DNA of 49,514 bases from UMGS1649 sp045604405. Its GTDB lineage: Bacteria > Bacillota > Clostridia > TANB77 > CAG-465. Under the pieces are notes generated by a model. The model saw only the letters and a program-made list of their open reading frames with translations. It ran no database searches and was not told the origin of the DNA. The stretch covers positions 1 to 49,514 of the forward strand of contig JAZUNZ010000006.1 in NCBI GenBank assembly GCA_045604405.1. The letters run 5' to 3'. Position numbers and translations under genes: made by a program. Positions 31,986-40,862 of this stretch are shown piece by piece. Every line of letters starts with the position of its first letter. Position 1 is the first letter of the stretch.

Positions 31986-32035
31986 ACTTTTGTAAATAAT
32001 ATAATAAGTATTATTAAAAAAGGGAGGAATAAACT

Positions 32036-32575
32036 ATGGAATTAAAAGGATCAAAAACAGAAGCAAATCTTATGGCGGCTTTTGCAGGTGAGTCTCAAGC
32101 AAGAAATAAGTATACATACTATGCTTCTAAAGCCAAAAAAGAAGGTTATGAGCAAATAGCAGCAATTTTCCAGGAGACTGCAGATAACGAAAAGGAACAC
32201 GCAAAAATGTGGTTTAAACTACTTCATGACGGCGGAGTACCAGATACAATAGAAAACCTAAAAGATGCTGCAGCAGGAGAAAACTACGAATGGACAGACA
32301 TGTATGCAGAATTTGCTAAAACTGCTAAAGAAGAAGGCTTTACAAAAATAGCATATCTTTTTGAAGCTGTTGCTAAAATAGAAAAAGAACACGAAGAAAG
32401 ATACAGAAAACTTCTAGCAAATGTAGAAGAGGGAAAAGTATTTGAGTGTGGAGAAATAAAAATATGGAAATGTAGAAATTGCGGTCATATACACGTTGGA
32501 TTAAAAGCACCAGAAGTATGCCCAGTATGTGATCATCCAAAAGCATATTTTGAAATAAAAGCTGAAAATTATTAA
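32036..32575 (+). CDS. rbr: Rubrerythrin
   Basis: This 179-residue protein detoxifies hydrogen peroxide in anaerobes using a diiron site and a rubredoxin-type iron. The ferritin-like domain has paired helices with GESQARNKYTYY and DNEKEHAKMW, and a second pair with KEEGFTKIAYLFEAVAKIEKEHEERY in parts (KIAYLFEAVAKIEKEHEERY). The C-terminal rubredoxin domain has CRNCG and CPVCDH. Length and order are canonical. AGGGAGG precedes the ATG. It is monocistronic, with a hairpin after the stop. Confidence 0.97.
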   Translation: MELKGSKTEANLMAAFAGESQARNKYTYYASKAKKEGYEQIAAIFQETADNEKEHAKMWFKLLHDGGVPDTIENLKDAAAGENYEWTDMYAEFAKTAKEEGFTKIAYLFEAVAKIEKEHEERYRKLLANVEEGKVFECGEIKIWKCRNCGHIHVGLKAPEVCPVCDHPKAYFEIKAENY

Positions 32576-32579
32576 TAGG

Positions 32580-32604
32580 GTATGCCCACTACAAGTGGGT
32601 ATAC
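32580..32604 (+). terminator. Terminator after rubrerythrin
   Basis: GTATGCCCAC / GTGGGTATAC with one G-T pair, a 5-base loop and TTTGTTT. It lies just before the ribosome site of the next gene and may allow partial readthrough. Confidence 0.8.
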
Positions 32605-32630
32605 TTTGTTTGTATATAGGAGTGAAAGTA

Positions 32631-32978
32631 ATGAGAAAAGTTAAAAAAGATAAAAATGGACTTGTTATACGTTCAGCTGTTTTTTCAGGTCAAAATATAA
32701 ACGATGATGGACAAATATTTAATGGCGCAAATTTAAAAGCAATATTTGGAGGAATAGACATAGATTTAACAAATGCAACAATAGAAAACAATGCAGAAAT
32801 AAAGGCAAGTGCAATATTTGGAGGTATAGATATTAAAATCCCTAAAGATGTTGCAGTGACTGTAAAATCTACATGTATATTTGGTGGGGTAGATAATAAA
32901 ACAGAAACCAAAGAAGCAACAAAAACAGTATATTTAAAAGCGCTGTGTTTATTTGGCGGTTGCGATATAAAACAATAG
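32631..32978 (+). CDS. LiaF-like/DUF2154-type beta-helical protein
   Basis: This 115-residue protein has three evenly spaced IFGGID/IFGGVD motifs (AIFGGIDIDL, AIFGGIDIKI, CIFGGVDNKT) and a final CLFGGCDIK, the repeat signature of the C-terminal domain of LiaF (cell wall-active antibiotic response). Unlike full LiaF it lacks the N-terminal membrane helices, so it is a free beta-helix domain. LiaF restrains the LiaRS system in Bacillus; no LiaRS pair adjoins this gene. The ATG at 32631 is chosen for AGGAG nine bases before it. Confidence 0.8.
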   Translation: MRKVKKDKNGLVIRSAVFSGQNINDDGQIFNGANLKAIFGGIDIDLTNATIENNAEIKASAIFGGIDIKIPKDVAVTVKSTCIFGGVDNKTETKEATKTVYLKALCLFGGCDIKQ

Positions 32979-32991
32979 GGTGTAATTTATA

Positions 32992-33025
32992 CAAGATGTG
33001 TGCTATGTTGTAAGCACACATCTTG
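32992..33025 (+). terminator. Strong terminator after the LiaF-like gene
   Basis: A 13-bp perfect stem CAAGATGTGTGCT / AGCACACATCTTG with an 8-base loop. Confidence 0.9.
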
Positions 33026-33029
33026 CTGT

Positions 33030-33058
33030 TTGACAAAACCATAAATTAGTAGTAAAAT
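33030..33058 (+). promoter_or_regulatory. Promoter of the family II pyrophosphatase
   Basis: TTGACA (33030-33035), 17-base spacer, TAAAAT (33053-33058). Confidence 0.8.
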
Positions 33059-33091
33059 AATGTGGCGGAATTTACATAAAAGGAGAATGTG

Positions 33092-34714
33092 ATGAAAAAA
33101 ACAACATATATATTTGGACACAGAAAACCAGATACAGATTCTGTTTGTTCTGCTATAGCGTTATCATATTTAAAGAATAAAAGAGGACATAAGACAGTAC
33201 CTGTAGTGTTAGATAATATGAATAGCGAAACAGAATTTGTTCTAGACCATTTTAAAATAAAACATCCAGCTTTCTTAAATGATGTTAAATTAAAGGTGGA
33301 AGATGTCAATTATTACAAAGACTGTTTTGTATGTGAAAATACGAGTATAAAAAGAACTTACGAATACATAAAAGAAATGAATATAACAGGTGTACCTATC
33401 GTAGATACAAACAACAAATTGCTAGGACTTGTTACAGTAAAAATGATAGGCGACGAGCTAATAAGTGGAGATTTTACACACTTAAAAACTTCATATGATA
33501 ACTTATTAGATACATTAAATGCAAGAGAAGTATTGAAGTTTGATAACGAAATTAATGGAGAAATAATTACAGCAGGATTTAGAAGTACTACTATTTTGAA
33601 TACAATTGAAATAAACGACAACAATATTATGATAGTAGGAGATAGACACAGTGTAATTGAGTATGCCATAAATAACAAAGTAAAATTGCTTGTAATAGTA
33701 GGTGGACAAGAAGTAAAGCCGGAACATATAGCCCTTGCAAAAGAAAATAGAGTCAATATAATCAGCACAGATTATGATACTTTCCATACTGCAAAGCTAA
33801 TAGGATTAAGTGGATATGTGAGCACCTTACTTAATAGCGCCAGAATAGAGAGAATAAATGAAAAAGATTATTTAGATGCGTTTATTGAACTAAGTAGCAA
33901 ACAAGGATATAACAACTATCCTGTTGTTAATGACAAAAACAAATGTCTTGGGCTTATTAGGGTAACGGACATTAAAGAAAAGAGCAGAAAGAAAGTAATT
34001 CTTGTAGATCATAATGAGAGTCAGCAAAGTGTAGTTGGCCTTGAAGAAGCAGAGATAGTCGAAATTGTAGACCACCATAAGATAGGTGACCTTACAACAA
34101 ACAACCCTATAAACTTTAGAAACATGAAAGTTGGAAGTACAAATAGTATTATATACATGTTATATAATGAAGGTGGAATAGAAATACCTAAAAATATAGC
34201 AGGAATTATGCTATCAGGAATTATATCGGATACTTTAAAGTTTACATCTCCAACAACAACAGAACTGGACAAAAATATAGCTAATAAATTAGCAAAAGTT
34301 GCAGGAGTAAATATAGATGAATATGCAATAGAAATGTTCAAAGCAGGAACAAAACTTGATGGAAAAACATTTGAAGAAATAATTTTAGCAGATATGAAAA
34401 TATATCCAATAGAGGATGAAAAAATTGCGGTATCACAAGTATTTACTTTAAATTCTGGAGACGTTTTAGATAAAAAGGAAGAATATATAAAAGTATTAGA
34501 CGAGTTAGCAAATTCTAAAAAATACTGTATTTGCATGTTATGTCTTACAGACATAATAAAAAACGGCTCGTATATACTGTATAGCACAAAAAGTGAAGAA
34601 AAAATTAAAGAGGCCATGGAAATGGAAAACGTATGTCAAGGAATATATGTAAATGAAATATTATCTAGAAAGAAACAAATAATTCCTAAATTAATGAGAT
34701 ATCTAAAAAAATAA
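33092..34714 (+). CDS. ppaC: Family II (DHH) inorganic pyrophosphatase with CBS and DRTGG insert
   Basis: This 540-residue manganese/cobalt-type pyrophosphatase has the DHH domain split by a regulatory insert. The N-terminal GHRKPDTDS motif and the later LVDHNE and VDHHKIGD motifs supply metal ligands, and the C-terminal DHHA2 domain follows (about 385-540). The insert (about 65-300) contains a CBS domain, a DRTGG-like domain and a second CBS domain, as in clostridial enzymes whose activity is controlled by adenine nucleotides. The ATG at 33092 is chosen for AAAGGAG seven bases before it; GTG three bases earlier is possible. It is monocistronic. Confidence 0.93.
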   Translation: MKKTTYIFGHRKPDTDSVCSAIALSYLKNKRGHKTVPVVLDNMNSETEFVLDHFKIKHPAFLNDVKLKVEDVNYYKDCFVCENTSIKRTYEYIKEMNITGVPIVDTNNKLLGLVTVKMIGDELISGDFTHLKTSYDNLLDTLNAREVLKFDNEINGEIITAGFRSTTILNTIEINDNNIMIVGDRHSVIEYAINNKVKLLVIVGGQEVKPEHIALAKENRVNIISTDYDTFHTAKLIGLSGYVSTLLNSARIERINEKDYLDAFIELSSKQGYNNYPVVNDKNKCLGLIRVTDIKEKSRKKVILVDHNESQQSVVGLEEAEIVEIVDHHKIGDLTTNNPINFRNMKVGSTNSIIYMLYNEGGIEIPKNIAGIMLSGIISDTLKFTSPTTTELDKNIANKLAKVAGVNIDEYAIEMFKAGTKLDGKTFEEIILADMKIYPIEDEKIAVSQVFTLNSGDVLDKKEEYIKVLDELANSKKYCICMLCLTDIIKNGSYILYSTKSEEKIKEAMEMENVCQGIYVNEILSRKKQIIPKLMRYLKK

Positions 34715-34743
34715 AATAAAAAGACTTCAAACACATAATAAGA

Positions 34744-34772
34744 TTGACAAAAATAACCATAATATGTATAAT
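34744..34772 (+). promoter_or_regulatory. Consensus promoter placed directly on the NERD gene start
   Basis: TTGACA (34744-34749), 17-base spacer, TATAAT (34767-34772), ending six bases before the ATG at 34779. Transcription would start on or next to the ATG. Confidence 0.85.
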
Positions 34773-34778
34773 TTTGTC

Positions 34779-35624
34779 ATGAGAAGAAGAAAATCAAGAT
34801 CAGATGCAATAGGGTTAATACTAGTGCTATTAATATTTCCTCTAGTTGTTTATTGGAGAGAAATATTAGTCATTGGAATAACAATTCTTTTTGCAAAAAT
34901 AATATACAAAATAATAAAAAGTGTAAGTGCAATTAATGATAAAGACAAGGCACCTTTTGTAGGAGATATAGTAAATCTAAAAAATGATTATCAATCGAAA
35001 GAATATGAAGTATATGCTAAAGATAAGTATGTGATTAAGGGAACGGAAGCGGAAAATAACATTATTAGAATACTTGAGAGGATATATAATAAAGAAAATA
35101 TAATTCATGATTCGTACTTTAGAGACGATGAATTGGTTACAACACAAGTAGATATTGTGACAGTAGACACTTCTGGAATATATGTCATTGAATCAAAAGC
35201 ATACTCTAGTATTATAAAAGGAAAAACAAACGAAAAGGATTGGGTACAGTTATTTAGGGGCAAAAAATATCAAAGATTTTCTAATCCCGTCATTCAAAAT
35301 AATAGACACATTAAGGCTATTAAAAATAATTTGATAAGCTTTGGTATACCTGATGAGGCCTTTAAGTCATATATAGTTTTTGCAGACGATTGCAAATTAT
35401 GTATAGAAATTGACGATAGATGTGATACTAAAGTTATAAAGCAAAAAGAGTTATTCTATACAATGTTAGAAGATATGAAAACTACTCAAAACATTTTAAA
35501 TGAAAAGCAGGTACAGGAAATTTCAATAAGAATTAATGCGCATGCCAATATAGATGAAAAAATAAAAATGGATCATGTTATAAGAAGACAAAACAATGTA
35601 AAATATGTGAAAAAAGGGAGATAG
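34779..35624 (+). CDS. Membrane-anchored NERD-domain protein
   Basis: This 281-residue protein starts with a basic patch MRRRKSRSD, then two hydrophobic segments (about 8-24 and 27-45), then a cytoplasmic NERD (nuclease-related) domain at about 90-190 with EAENNIIRILERI, QVDIVTVDTSGIYVIESKAY and a following KYQRFSNPVIQNNRHI. The E/D-x-E-x-K-like core (VDIV...ESK) is the presumed nuclease site. The biological role of NERD proteins is mostly unknown. The ATG at 34779 has no ribosome site; the promoter -10 ends six bases upstream, implying a leaderless mRNA. An ATG at 34764 overlaps the -10 box and cannot be on that transcript. Confidence 0.85.
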   Translation: MRRRKSRSDAIGLILVLLIFPLVVYWREILVIGITILFAKIIYKIIKSVSAINDKDKAPFVGDIVNLKNDYQSKEYEVYAKDKYVIKGTEAENNIIRILERIYNKENIIHDSYFRDDELVTTQVDIVTVDTSGIYVIESKAYSSIIKGKTNEKDWVQLFRGKKYQRFSNPVIQNNRHIKAIKNNLISFGIPDEAFKSYIVFADDCKLCIEIDDRCDTKVIKQKELFYTMLEDMKTTQNILNEKQVQEISIRINAHANIDEKIKMDHVIRRQNNVKYVKKGR

Positions 35625-35641
35625 ATATCTCCTTTTTTCAC
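35607..35641 (+). terminator. Terminator overlapping the end of the NERD gene
   Basis: GTGAAAAAAGG.GAGA pairs with TCTCCTTTTTTCAC around the stop codon. The following 180 bases up to htrA are AT-rich, with TTGACA at about 35768-35773 and TATAAT boxes near 35799-35811 whose spacing does not fit a standard promoter. Confidence 0.85.
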
Positions 35642-35829
35642 ATTTGCCCAAAAATCTAAACTTATTTATTATTGAAATTAAAAACAATATCTATGAACAT
35701 AAAACTAAAAGTGTAAAAGCTTGTAATATATAGCATTTAGTTATATAATAATCAAAATCACATAATTTGACATACAATTATGGAATTTGTGGGATAATTA
35801 TAATGTATAATATTTACAGGAGGAACGGT

Positions 35830-37026
35830 ATGAAAATAATAATAGACAAAGAAAATGAAGAGGTAGTACAAGAAAAGAAATCAAGAAAGAAAGAGGTGCC
35901 TGAAAAATACATAGTGGCAAAAAGAGAAAGTGTAACGGGAAAACAAATAGGAACATTTTGTCTTGGAATTATAGGTGGAGTTATAGGCGGAGCATTAGCT
36001 ACGTTAGTTGCAATAGATGTAGTAAAGGATGATACAGCAAACAATACTACAAATACGCAGACAAATTCAACAGTTACTTCATATAATTTTGCAACAGTAG
36101 AAAATCCAGTTGTGGCTATATCAAGACAGGTAGGCCCATCTGTAGTGGGAGTACGAGTAACATATACAGCACAAACTTTTTTTGGTTCAACTCAGGCAGA
36201 GGGAGAAGGCTCAGGTATTATATACTCTCAAGATGGCTATATAATTACAAATTATCATGTGGTTGAAGAAGCCATGAAAAGCTCTAAGGCAAAAGTATCT
36301 GTTATTTTATCTACGGGAGATATATTAGATGCGAAAATTGTTGGAGGCGATTCGGTTACAGATATAGCTGTTATTAAAGTGGAAAAGACAGGACTTACAG
36401 CTGCAGAATTTGGAGATAGTGATGCAATTGAGGTTGGTGAACTTGCGGTAGCAATTGGAAATCCATTGGGTCAAGAATTTGCAGGTTCTGTTACGGTAGG
36501 ATATATATCTGCTTTAAATAGAACCATGACAAGTGGTGGTACAACATATAATCTAATACAAACAGATGCGGCTATAAACTCTGGAAATAGCGGTGGTCCA
36601 TTAGTTAGCTCTAGTGGTAAAGTAATAGGAATAAACACAGCTAAAATTTCTGCAACTGGAGTAGAAGGAATGGGATTTTCTATTCCAATAAATGAAGCCT
36701 TGCCAATAGTAGAGGAGCTTATAACAAACAAAAAAATAACTAGACCATATATAGGAATAACGGGAGTTTCAATAGATGCTACGGATGCAAGAATGTACAA
36801 CTTAGTTGAAGGCGTATACGTACAATCTGTCGAGATAAAAAGTCCTGCAGAACTAGGCGGATTAAGACAAGGCGATGTTATAGTAGAAGTAAATGAAACT
36901 AAAGTTATGTCTGTGTCAGACATAAATGTAATAAAGAATAAACTAAAAGTAGGAGATAAAATAACTGTAAAAGTATATAGAGATAAAGATTACAAAGAAT
37001 TAACAATAACACTTGGAGAAGATTAA
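35830..37026 (+). CDS. htrA: HtrA/DegP-type membrane-anchored serine protease
   Basis: This 398-residue envelope protease degrades misfolded exported proteins. It has a charged cytoplasmic N-terminus, one transmembrane helix (about 40-65), a Thr/Asn linker, a trypsin-like domain with catalytic H143 (NYHVV), D178 (VTDIAVI) and S254 (GNSGGPLV), and one C-terminal PDZ domain (about 305-398). The ATG at 35830 is chosen because AGGAGG lies 7 bases before it. It begins an operon with a response regulator and a histidine kinase (gap of 16 bases), which suggests an envelope-stress circuit. Confidence 0.96.
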   Translation: MKIIIDKENEEVVQEKKSRKKEVPEKYIVAKRESVTGKQIGTFCLGIIGGVIGGALATLVAIDVVKDDTANNTTNTQTNSTVTSYNFATVENPVVAISRQVGPSVVGVRVTYTAQTFFGSTQAEGEGSGIIYSQDGYIITNYHVVEEAMKSSKAKVSVILSTGDILDAKIVGGDSVTDIAVIKVEKTGLTAAEFGDSDAIEVGELAVAIGNPLGQEFAGSVTVGYISALNRTMTSGGTTYNLIQTDAAINSGNSGGPLVSSSGKVIGINTAKISATGVEGMGFSIPINEALPIVEELITNKKITRPYIGITGVSIDATDARMYNLVEGVYVQSVEIKSPAELGGLRQGDVIVEVNETKVMSVSDINVIKNKLKVGDKITVKVYRDKDYKELTITLGED

Positions 37027-37042
37027 AAAAAGGGTGGTAGAT

Positions 37043-37696
37043 ATGTATAATATTTGTTTGGTAGAAGATGAGAAGAACTTAAATAATTTAATAAAGTCAT
37101 ATCTAGAAAAAGAAAATTATAAAGTAATACAATGTTTTAGTGGAAAAGAAGCACTAAATGTGAAAGAAAAAGTGCACTTGTGGATTTTGGATATAATGCT
37201 TGGTGACGAGGTAAGTGGTTATGACGTTATAAAACATATAAGAGAAAAAGACACTATGGTTCCTATTATATTTACGTCTGCGCGTGACCAAGAGTTAGAT
37301 AAAATAATAGGTCTTGAGATGGGCAGTGACGACTATGTTACAAAGCCATATTCACCAAAAGAACTTATGCTTAGAATTTCCAATATTATTAAAAGAGTGT
37401 ATAAAGCAGACAACTCAAAAATAGTGTATGAGAACTATAGTATAAATAAGGACAAAAGAACAGTGATACAGGGCGATACAGAAATAAAACTTACAGCGCT
37501 AGAATTTGATTTGCTTATGCTATTTATAGACAACATGAATAAATCATTTTCGAGAGATGAAATATTGGACAAAGTATGGGGGCCTGAATATTTTGGAAGC
37601 GATAGAGTGGTAGATGATTTAATTCGAAGACTTAGAGGGAAAATGCCAAAGCTTAATATAAATACAATTTATGGATATGGATATAGGTTATCATGA
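37043..37696 (+). CDS. OmpR/PhoB-family response regulator
   Basis: This 217-residue regulator has a receiver domain (acidic pocket VEDE at 8-10, phosphoacceptor D50 in WILDIML, conserved Thr in FTSA and Lys in VTKPYS) and a C-terminal winged-helix DNA-binding domain (ALEFDLLMLFIDN, VDDLIRRLRGK, IYGYGYRLS). The start is set by AGGGTGG seven bases before the ATG; upstream codons overlap htrA. Its stop overlaps the kinase start by four bases (ATGA), so the pair is translationally coupled. It probably controls htrA and other envelope genes, by inference from the operon. Confidence 0.95.
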   Translation: MYNICLVEDEKNLNNLIKSYLEKENYKVIQCFSGKEALNVKEKVHLWILDIMLGDEVSGYDVIKHIREKDTMVPIIFTSARDQELDKIIGLEMGSDDYVTKPYSPKELMLRISNIIKRVYKADNSKIVYENYSINKDKRTVIQGDTEIKLTALEFDLLMLFIDNMNKSFSRDEILDKVWGPEYFGSDRVVDDLIRRLRGKMPKLNINTIYGYGYRLS

Positions 37697-38976
37697 AATA
37701 TAGAATTAAAAGAATAGAAAATATGAGCTTAACAAAACAACTAGTGTACGTTACACTAGTTGCACTTGTTGTATGTTTAATTATATTAGGCGTTATATTG
37801 CCCAACATATTAAAACCATTTTATGAACGTTCAATATATGGTTACTTAGAGCAGCCAGCAGAATATTTAGAGCCTGGTTCTGGAAAAATGGGGGATGACA
37901 CTGCTTTTATTATTATAACAAGAAGTGGAGCGGTCTATACATCAAATAATTTGAATCAAATGGTGCCTAATCTAAGCTATAAAGAAATATTAAATATTGC
38001 AAGTGAAGCTAAAGGTAAATTTGAGCATAATGAACATACATATTATTATCTGTGGGGTGAAAGAAGTGGTAGTAGAAACTTAATTTTAATGGATGATAGT
38101 AGTATAAAAATTCAAGAGCAAAGTCTGCTTCGTATAATACTACCAACTATGATAGCAACAATTGCAACAACCATATCTTTGCTATTTGCATGGTCACAAT
38201 ATGTATTAAATAAGATAAAGAAACTAGAAAAGAAAACAAAATCTTTAATTACCGGTGAAAGAGTTGAAGGTAGGGAATTTATTATAGACGATGAACTAAA
38301 TGAACTTAACAGTACAATAGAACAAGTTGGCAAGGAATTAAAAGAAAAAGATGAATATAAAAATATGATGTTCCAAAACTTATCTCACGAACTTAAAACA
38401 CCAATATCTGTTATCCAAAGCTATGTAGAAGGAGTTAGTGACGGAGTTGTAGACAAGGATGAAGCATTAAAAATAATTGAAGAAGAAACAGCAACTTTGT
38501 CTAACCAGGTTAAAACGATTCTTCAAATAAACAAGATAGATTATATGAGAGATAGTAAAAACTATGTAAATAGTAAGACGGACTTAGAAAAAATCGTTTT
38601 AGATTCGGTAGAAAAACACAAGTTAATTCGCTCAGATGTTGAATTTGAAGTAAAGTTAGAAAAAACAGAAAAAGAGTGTGAGTTTAACGGAACAGAGGAT
38701 ATGTGGAAAGCAGTTTTAGATAATATTCTTGGCAATTTTATACGTTATGCAAAATCTAAAATTAGCATAGTTATAAAGGACAAGAATATAACTTTTGAAA
38801 ACGATGGCGAAAAGCTTAAAGAAGACATGCTAAACAAAATATTTTTACCTTATGTTAAAGGTAATAAGGGACAAACAGGACTTGGCTTATCTATTGTAAA
38901 GAAAACAGTAAATATTTTTGGTTATGACATAACAGCAACCAATACAGATACAGGAGTAAAGTTTGTTATAAAATAG
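37693..38976 (+). CDS. Membrane sensor histidine kinase
   Basis: This 427-residue kinase has two transmembrane helices (about 18-38 and 145-168) around a 105-residue extracytoplasmic sensor domain, a HAMP-like linker (about 170-215), the HisKA helix with phosphorylated H232 (NLSHELKTPISV), and the HATPase domain with an N box (DNILGNFIRYA), G1 (ENDGEKL) and G2 (GQTGLGLSIV). The canonical N-box asparagine is present. It is the partner of the preceding regulator. The sensed signal is unknown. Confidence 0.95.
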   Translation: MKYRIKRIENMSLTKQLVYVTLVALVVCLIILGVILPNILKPFYERSIYGYLEQPAEYLEPGSGKMGDDTAFIIITRSGAVYTSNNLNQMVPNLSYKEILNIASEAKGKFEHNEHTYYYLWGERSGSRNLILMDDSSIKIQEQSLLRIILPTMIATIATTISLLFAWSQYVLNKIKKLEKKTKSLITGERVEGREFIIDDELNELNSTIEQVGKELKEKDEYKNMMFQNLSHELKTPISVIQSYVEGVSDGVVDKDEALKIIEEETATLSNQVKTILQINKIDYMRDSKNYVNSKTDLEKIVLDSVEKHKLIRSDVEFEVKLEKTEKECEFNGTEDMWKAVLDNILGNFIRYAKSKISIVIKDKNITFENDGEKLKEDMLNKIFLPYVKGNKGQTGLGLSIVKKTVNIFGYDITATNTDTGVKFVIK

Positions 38977-39007
38977 TTATGTAAAAATAAGGATGAGTTA
39001 AATTGTA

Positions 39008-39033
39008 TTTAGACAGCAAATATGCTGTCTAAA
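39008..39033 (+). terminator. Terminator of the htrA operon
   Basis: An 11-bp stem TTTAGACAGCA / TGCTGTCTAAA with an AATA loop. Confidence 0.88.
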
Positions 39034-39035
39034 TA

Positions 39036-39064
39036 TTGCTTTTAAGAGAAGTTTCATATATAAT
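39036..39064 (+). promoter_or_regulatory. Promoter of alaS
   Basis: TTGCTT (39036-39041), 17-base spacer, TATAAT (39059-39064). There is no room for a T-box leader. Confidence 0.8.
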
Positions 39065-39090
39065 ATTGAGGTATTTAGGGAGAGTAAATT

Positions 39091-40854
39091 ATGGAAGGAA
39101 TTAATTTAAGAGATAAATATATAGAATTTTTTGAATCAAAAGGACATGTTAGGGTTCCGTCTGCACCAGTTGTGCCAGAAAATGACCCTTCAGTGTTATT
39201 TAATACAGCAGGAATGCAACCTTTAGTGCCATACTTAAAAGGGCAACCTCATCCATACGGAAAAAGACTTTGCGACTTTCAAAAATGTGTTAGAACAAAT
39301 GACCTAGATTCAATTGGAGACACAACTCACCATACATTTTTTGAAATGCTTGGTAACTGGTCTTTGGGAGATTACTTTAAAAAAGAATCTGTTAATTGGA
39401 GTTTTGAATTTTTAACTAAAGTGTTAAACATACCTGTAGATAGGCTTGCAGTAACAGTATTTAGAGGTAATGATTTTGTTGAACGTGACGAAGAAACAGC
39501 TGGGTATTGGAAGGCTTGTGGTATAAAAGAGGAAAGAATTGCATATATGGCTGAAGAAGACAACTGGTGGCCTAATATGGAGCTTACTGGACTTTGTGGA
39601 CCAGATACAGAAATCTTTTATTGGAGAAGCGAGGACGAGGTCCCTGTTAAATTTGATCCGGCAGATGAAAGATGGGTTGAGATATGGAATAACGTATTTA
39701 TGCAATATATGCATGAAGAAGATGGAAGCTTTACAGAACTTCCAAGTAAAAATGTAGATACTGGAATGGGCATGGAAAGAGTTACAGCAATCCTTGAAGG
39801 TTGTACAGACAACTACAAATCTTCTATATGGCAAGATGTTATAGCTAAAATAGAAGAAGTATCTGGTAAAGACTATGAAGGAAATGAAAGAGCTATGAGA
39901 ATTATAGCGGACCATTTAAGATGCGCTATATTTATTGCGGCAGACCCTGCTGGGATAAAACCATCAAACACAGACCAAGGTTATATTTTAAGAAGATTAT
40001 TAAGAAGAGTAATTCGTTATGCTAGAGGACTAAATATTAATATAGATAGCAACTGGGAAGAACAAATCGCTATTGTTATAATGGATAAATATAAAAAATA
40101 TTATCCAGAATTTGTGACTAATTACAACGTTGTTTTAGAAGTATTAAAAACTGAGAAAATTAAATTCAATAGAACATTAGAAAAAGGACTTAAAGAATTT
40201 GAAAAAGTTGTAGCAACCTTAAACACAGATGTAATGGACAAAGATACTGCGTTTAGACTTTATGATACTTTTGGCTTCCCACTAGAACTTACAGTAGAGT
40301 TGGCTAGTGAAAAAGGAATTAAAGTAGACGAGAAGGGATTTTCAGAAAAGTTTAAAGAGCATCAAGAAAAATCTAGAGCTGGTTCAGAACAAAAATTCAA
40401 AGGTGGACTTGCAGCTAGTGGTGAAATGGAAACTAAATACCACACAGCAACACACCTGCTTAATGCGGCTTTAAAAGTTGTAGTAGGTCCAGATGTTCAT
40501 CAAAAAGGTTCAAACATAACAGCAGAAAGAATGCGTTTTGACTTCTCATGTGACCATAAATTATCTGATGAAGAAAAAGCTAAAGCTGAAGAATTGGTAA
40601 ACAAGTGGATAGGTGATGCAATAGATGTTACAGTTTGCGAAATGAGTAAGGAAGATGCAATCAAATCTGGAGCAGAGTGCATGTTTATTGAAAAATATCC
40701 AGATGTAGTTACAGTTTATACTATAGGAGATGTTTCAAAAGAGCTTTGTGGAGGACCTCATGTAAGTAATACAAGTGTACTTGGTAAATTTAGAATTAAG
40801 AAAGAAGAAGCAAGCTCAGCTGGAGTTAGAAGAATAAAAGCTATCTTAGAATAG
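39091..40854 (+). CDS. alaS: Alanyl-tRNA synthetase, short form lacking the beta-barrel and C-Ala parts
   Basis: This 587-residue synthetase has the complete class II catalytic domain (start SKGHVRVPSAPVVPENDPSV, FQKCVRTNDLDSIG, TGMGMERVTAILEG), the tRNA-recognition helices (about 240-430), and the zinc-binding editing core (HTATHLLNAAL and CGGPHVSNTS). Standard bacterial AlaRS is about 870-880 residues. Here the beta-barrel segment normally between the helical and editing parts (with its GGQ-GD motif) is missing: residues 430-450 jump straight to the editing core. The C-terminal C-Ala oligomerisation domain is also absent. The reading frame is intact and the family motifs are kept, so it should be active. 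It is co-transcribed with a HIT gene. Confidence 0.93.
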   Translation: MEGINLRDKYIEFFESKGHVRVPSAPVVPENDPSVLFNTAGMQPLVPYLKGQPHPYGKRLCDFQKCVRTNDLDSIGDTTHHTFFEMLGNWSLGDYFKKESVNWSFEFLTKVLNIPVDRLAVTVFRGNDFVERDEETAGYWKACGIKEERIAYMAEEDNWWPNMELTGLCGPDTEIFYWRSEDEVPVKFDPADERWVEIWNNVFMQYMHEEDGSFTELPSKNVDTGMGMERVTAILEGCTDNYKSSIWQDVIAKIEEVSGKDYEGNERAMRIIADHLRCAIFIAADPAGIKPSNTDQGYILRRLLRRVIRYARGLNINIDSNWEEQIAIVIMDKYKKYYPEFVTNYNVVLEVLKTEKIKFNRTLEKGLKEFEKVVATLNTDVMDKDTAFRLYDTFGFPLELTVELASEKGIKVDEKGFSEKFKEHQEKSRAGSEQKFKGGLAASGEMETKYHTATHLLNAALKVVVGPDVHQKGSNITAERMRFDFSCDHKLSDEEKAKAEELVNKWIGDAIDVTVCEMSKEDAIKSGAECMFIEKYPDVVTVYTIGDVSKELCGGPHVSNTSVLGKFRIKKEEASSAGVRRIKAILE

Positions 40855-40862
40855 GAGGAAAT

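Noticed and set aside
31997..32017. Firm PerR operator at the rubrerythrin promoter
   Set aside because: The inverted repeat is pure AT and does not match the PerR consensus closely enough to claim; kept only as a tentative note.
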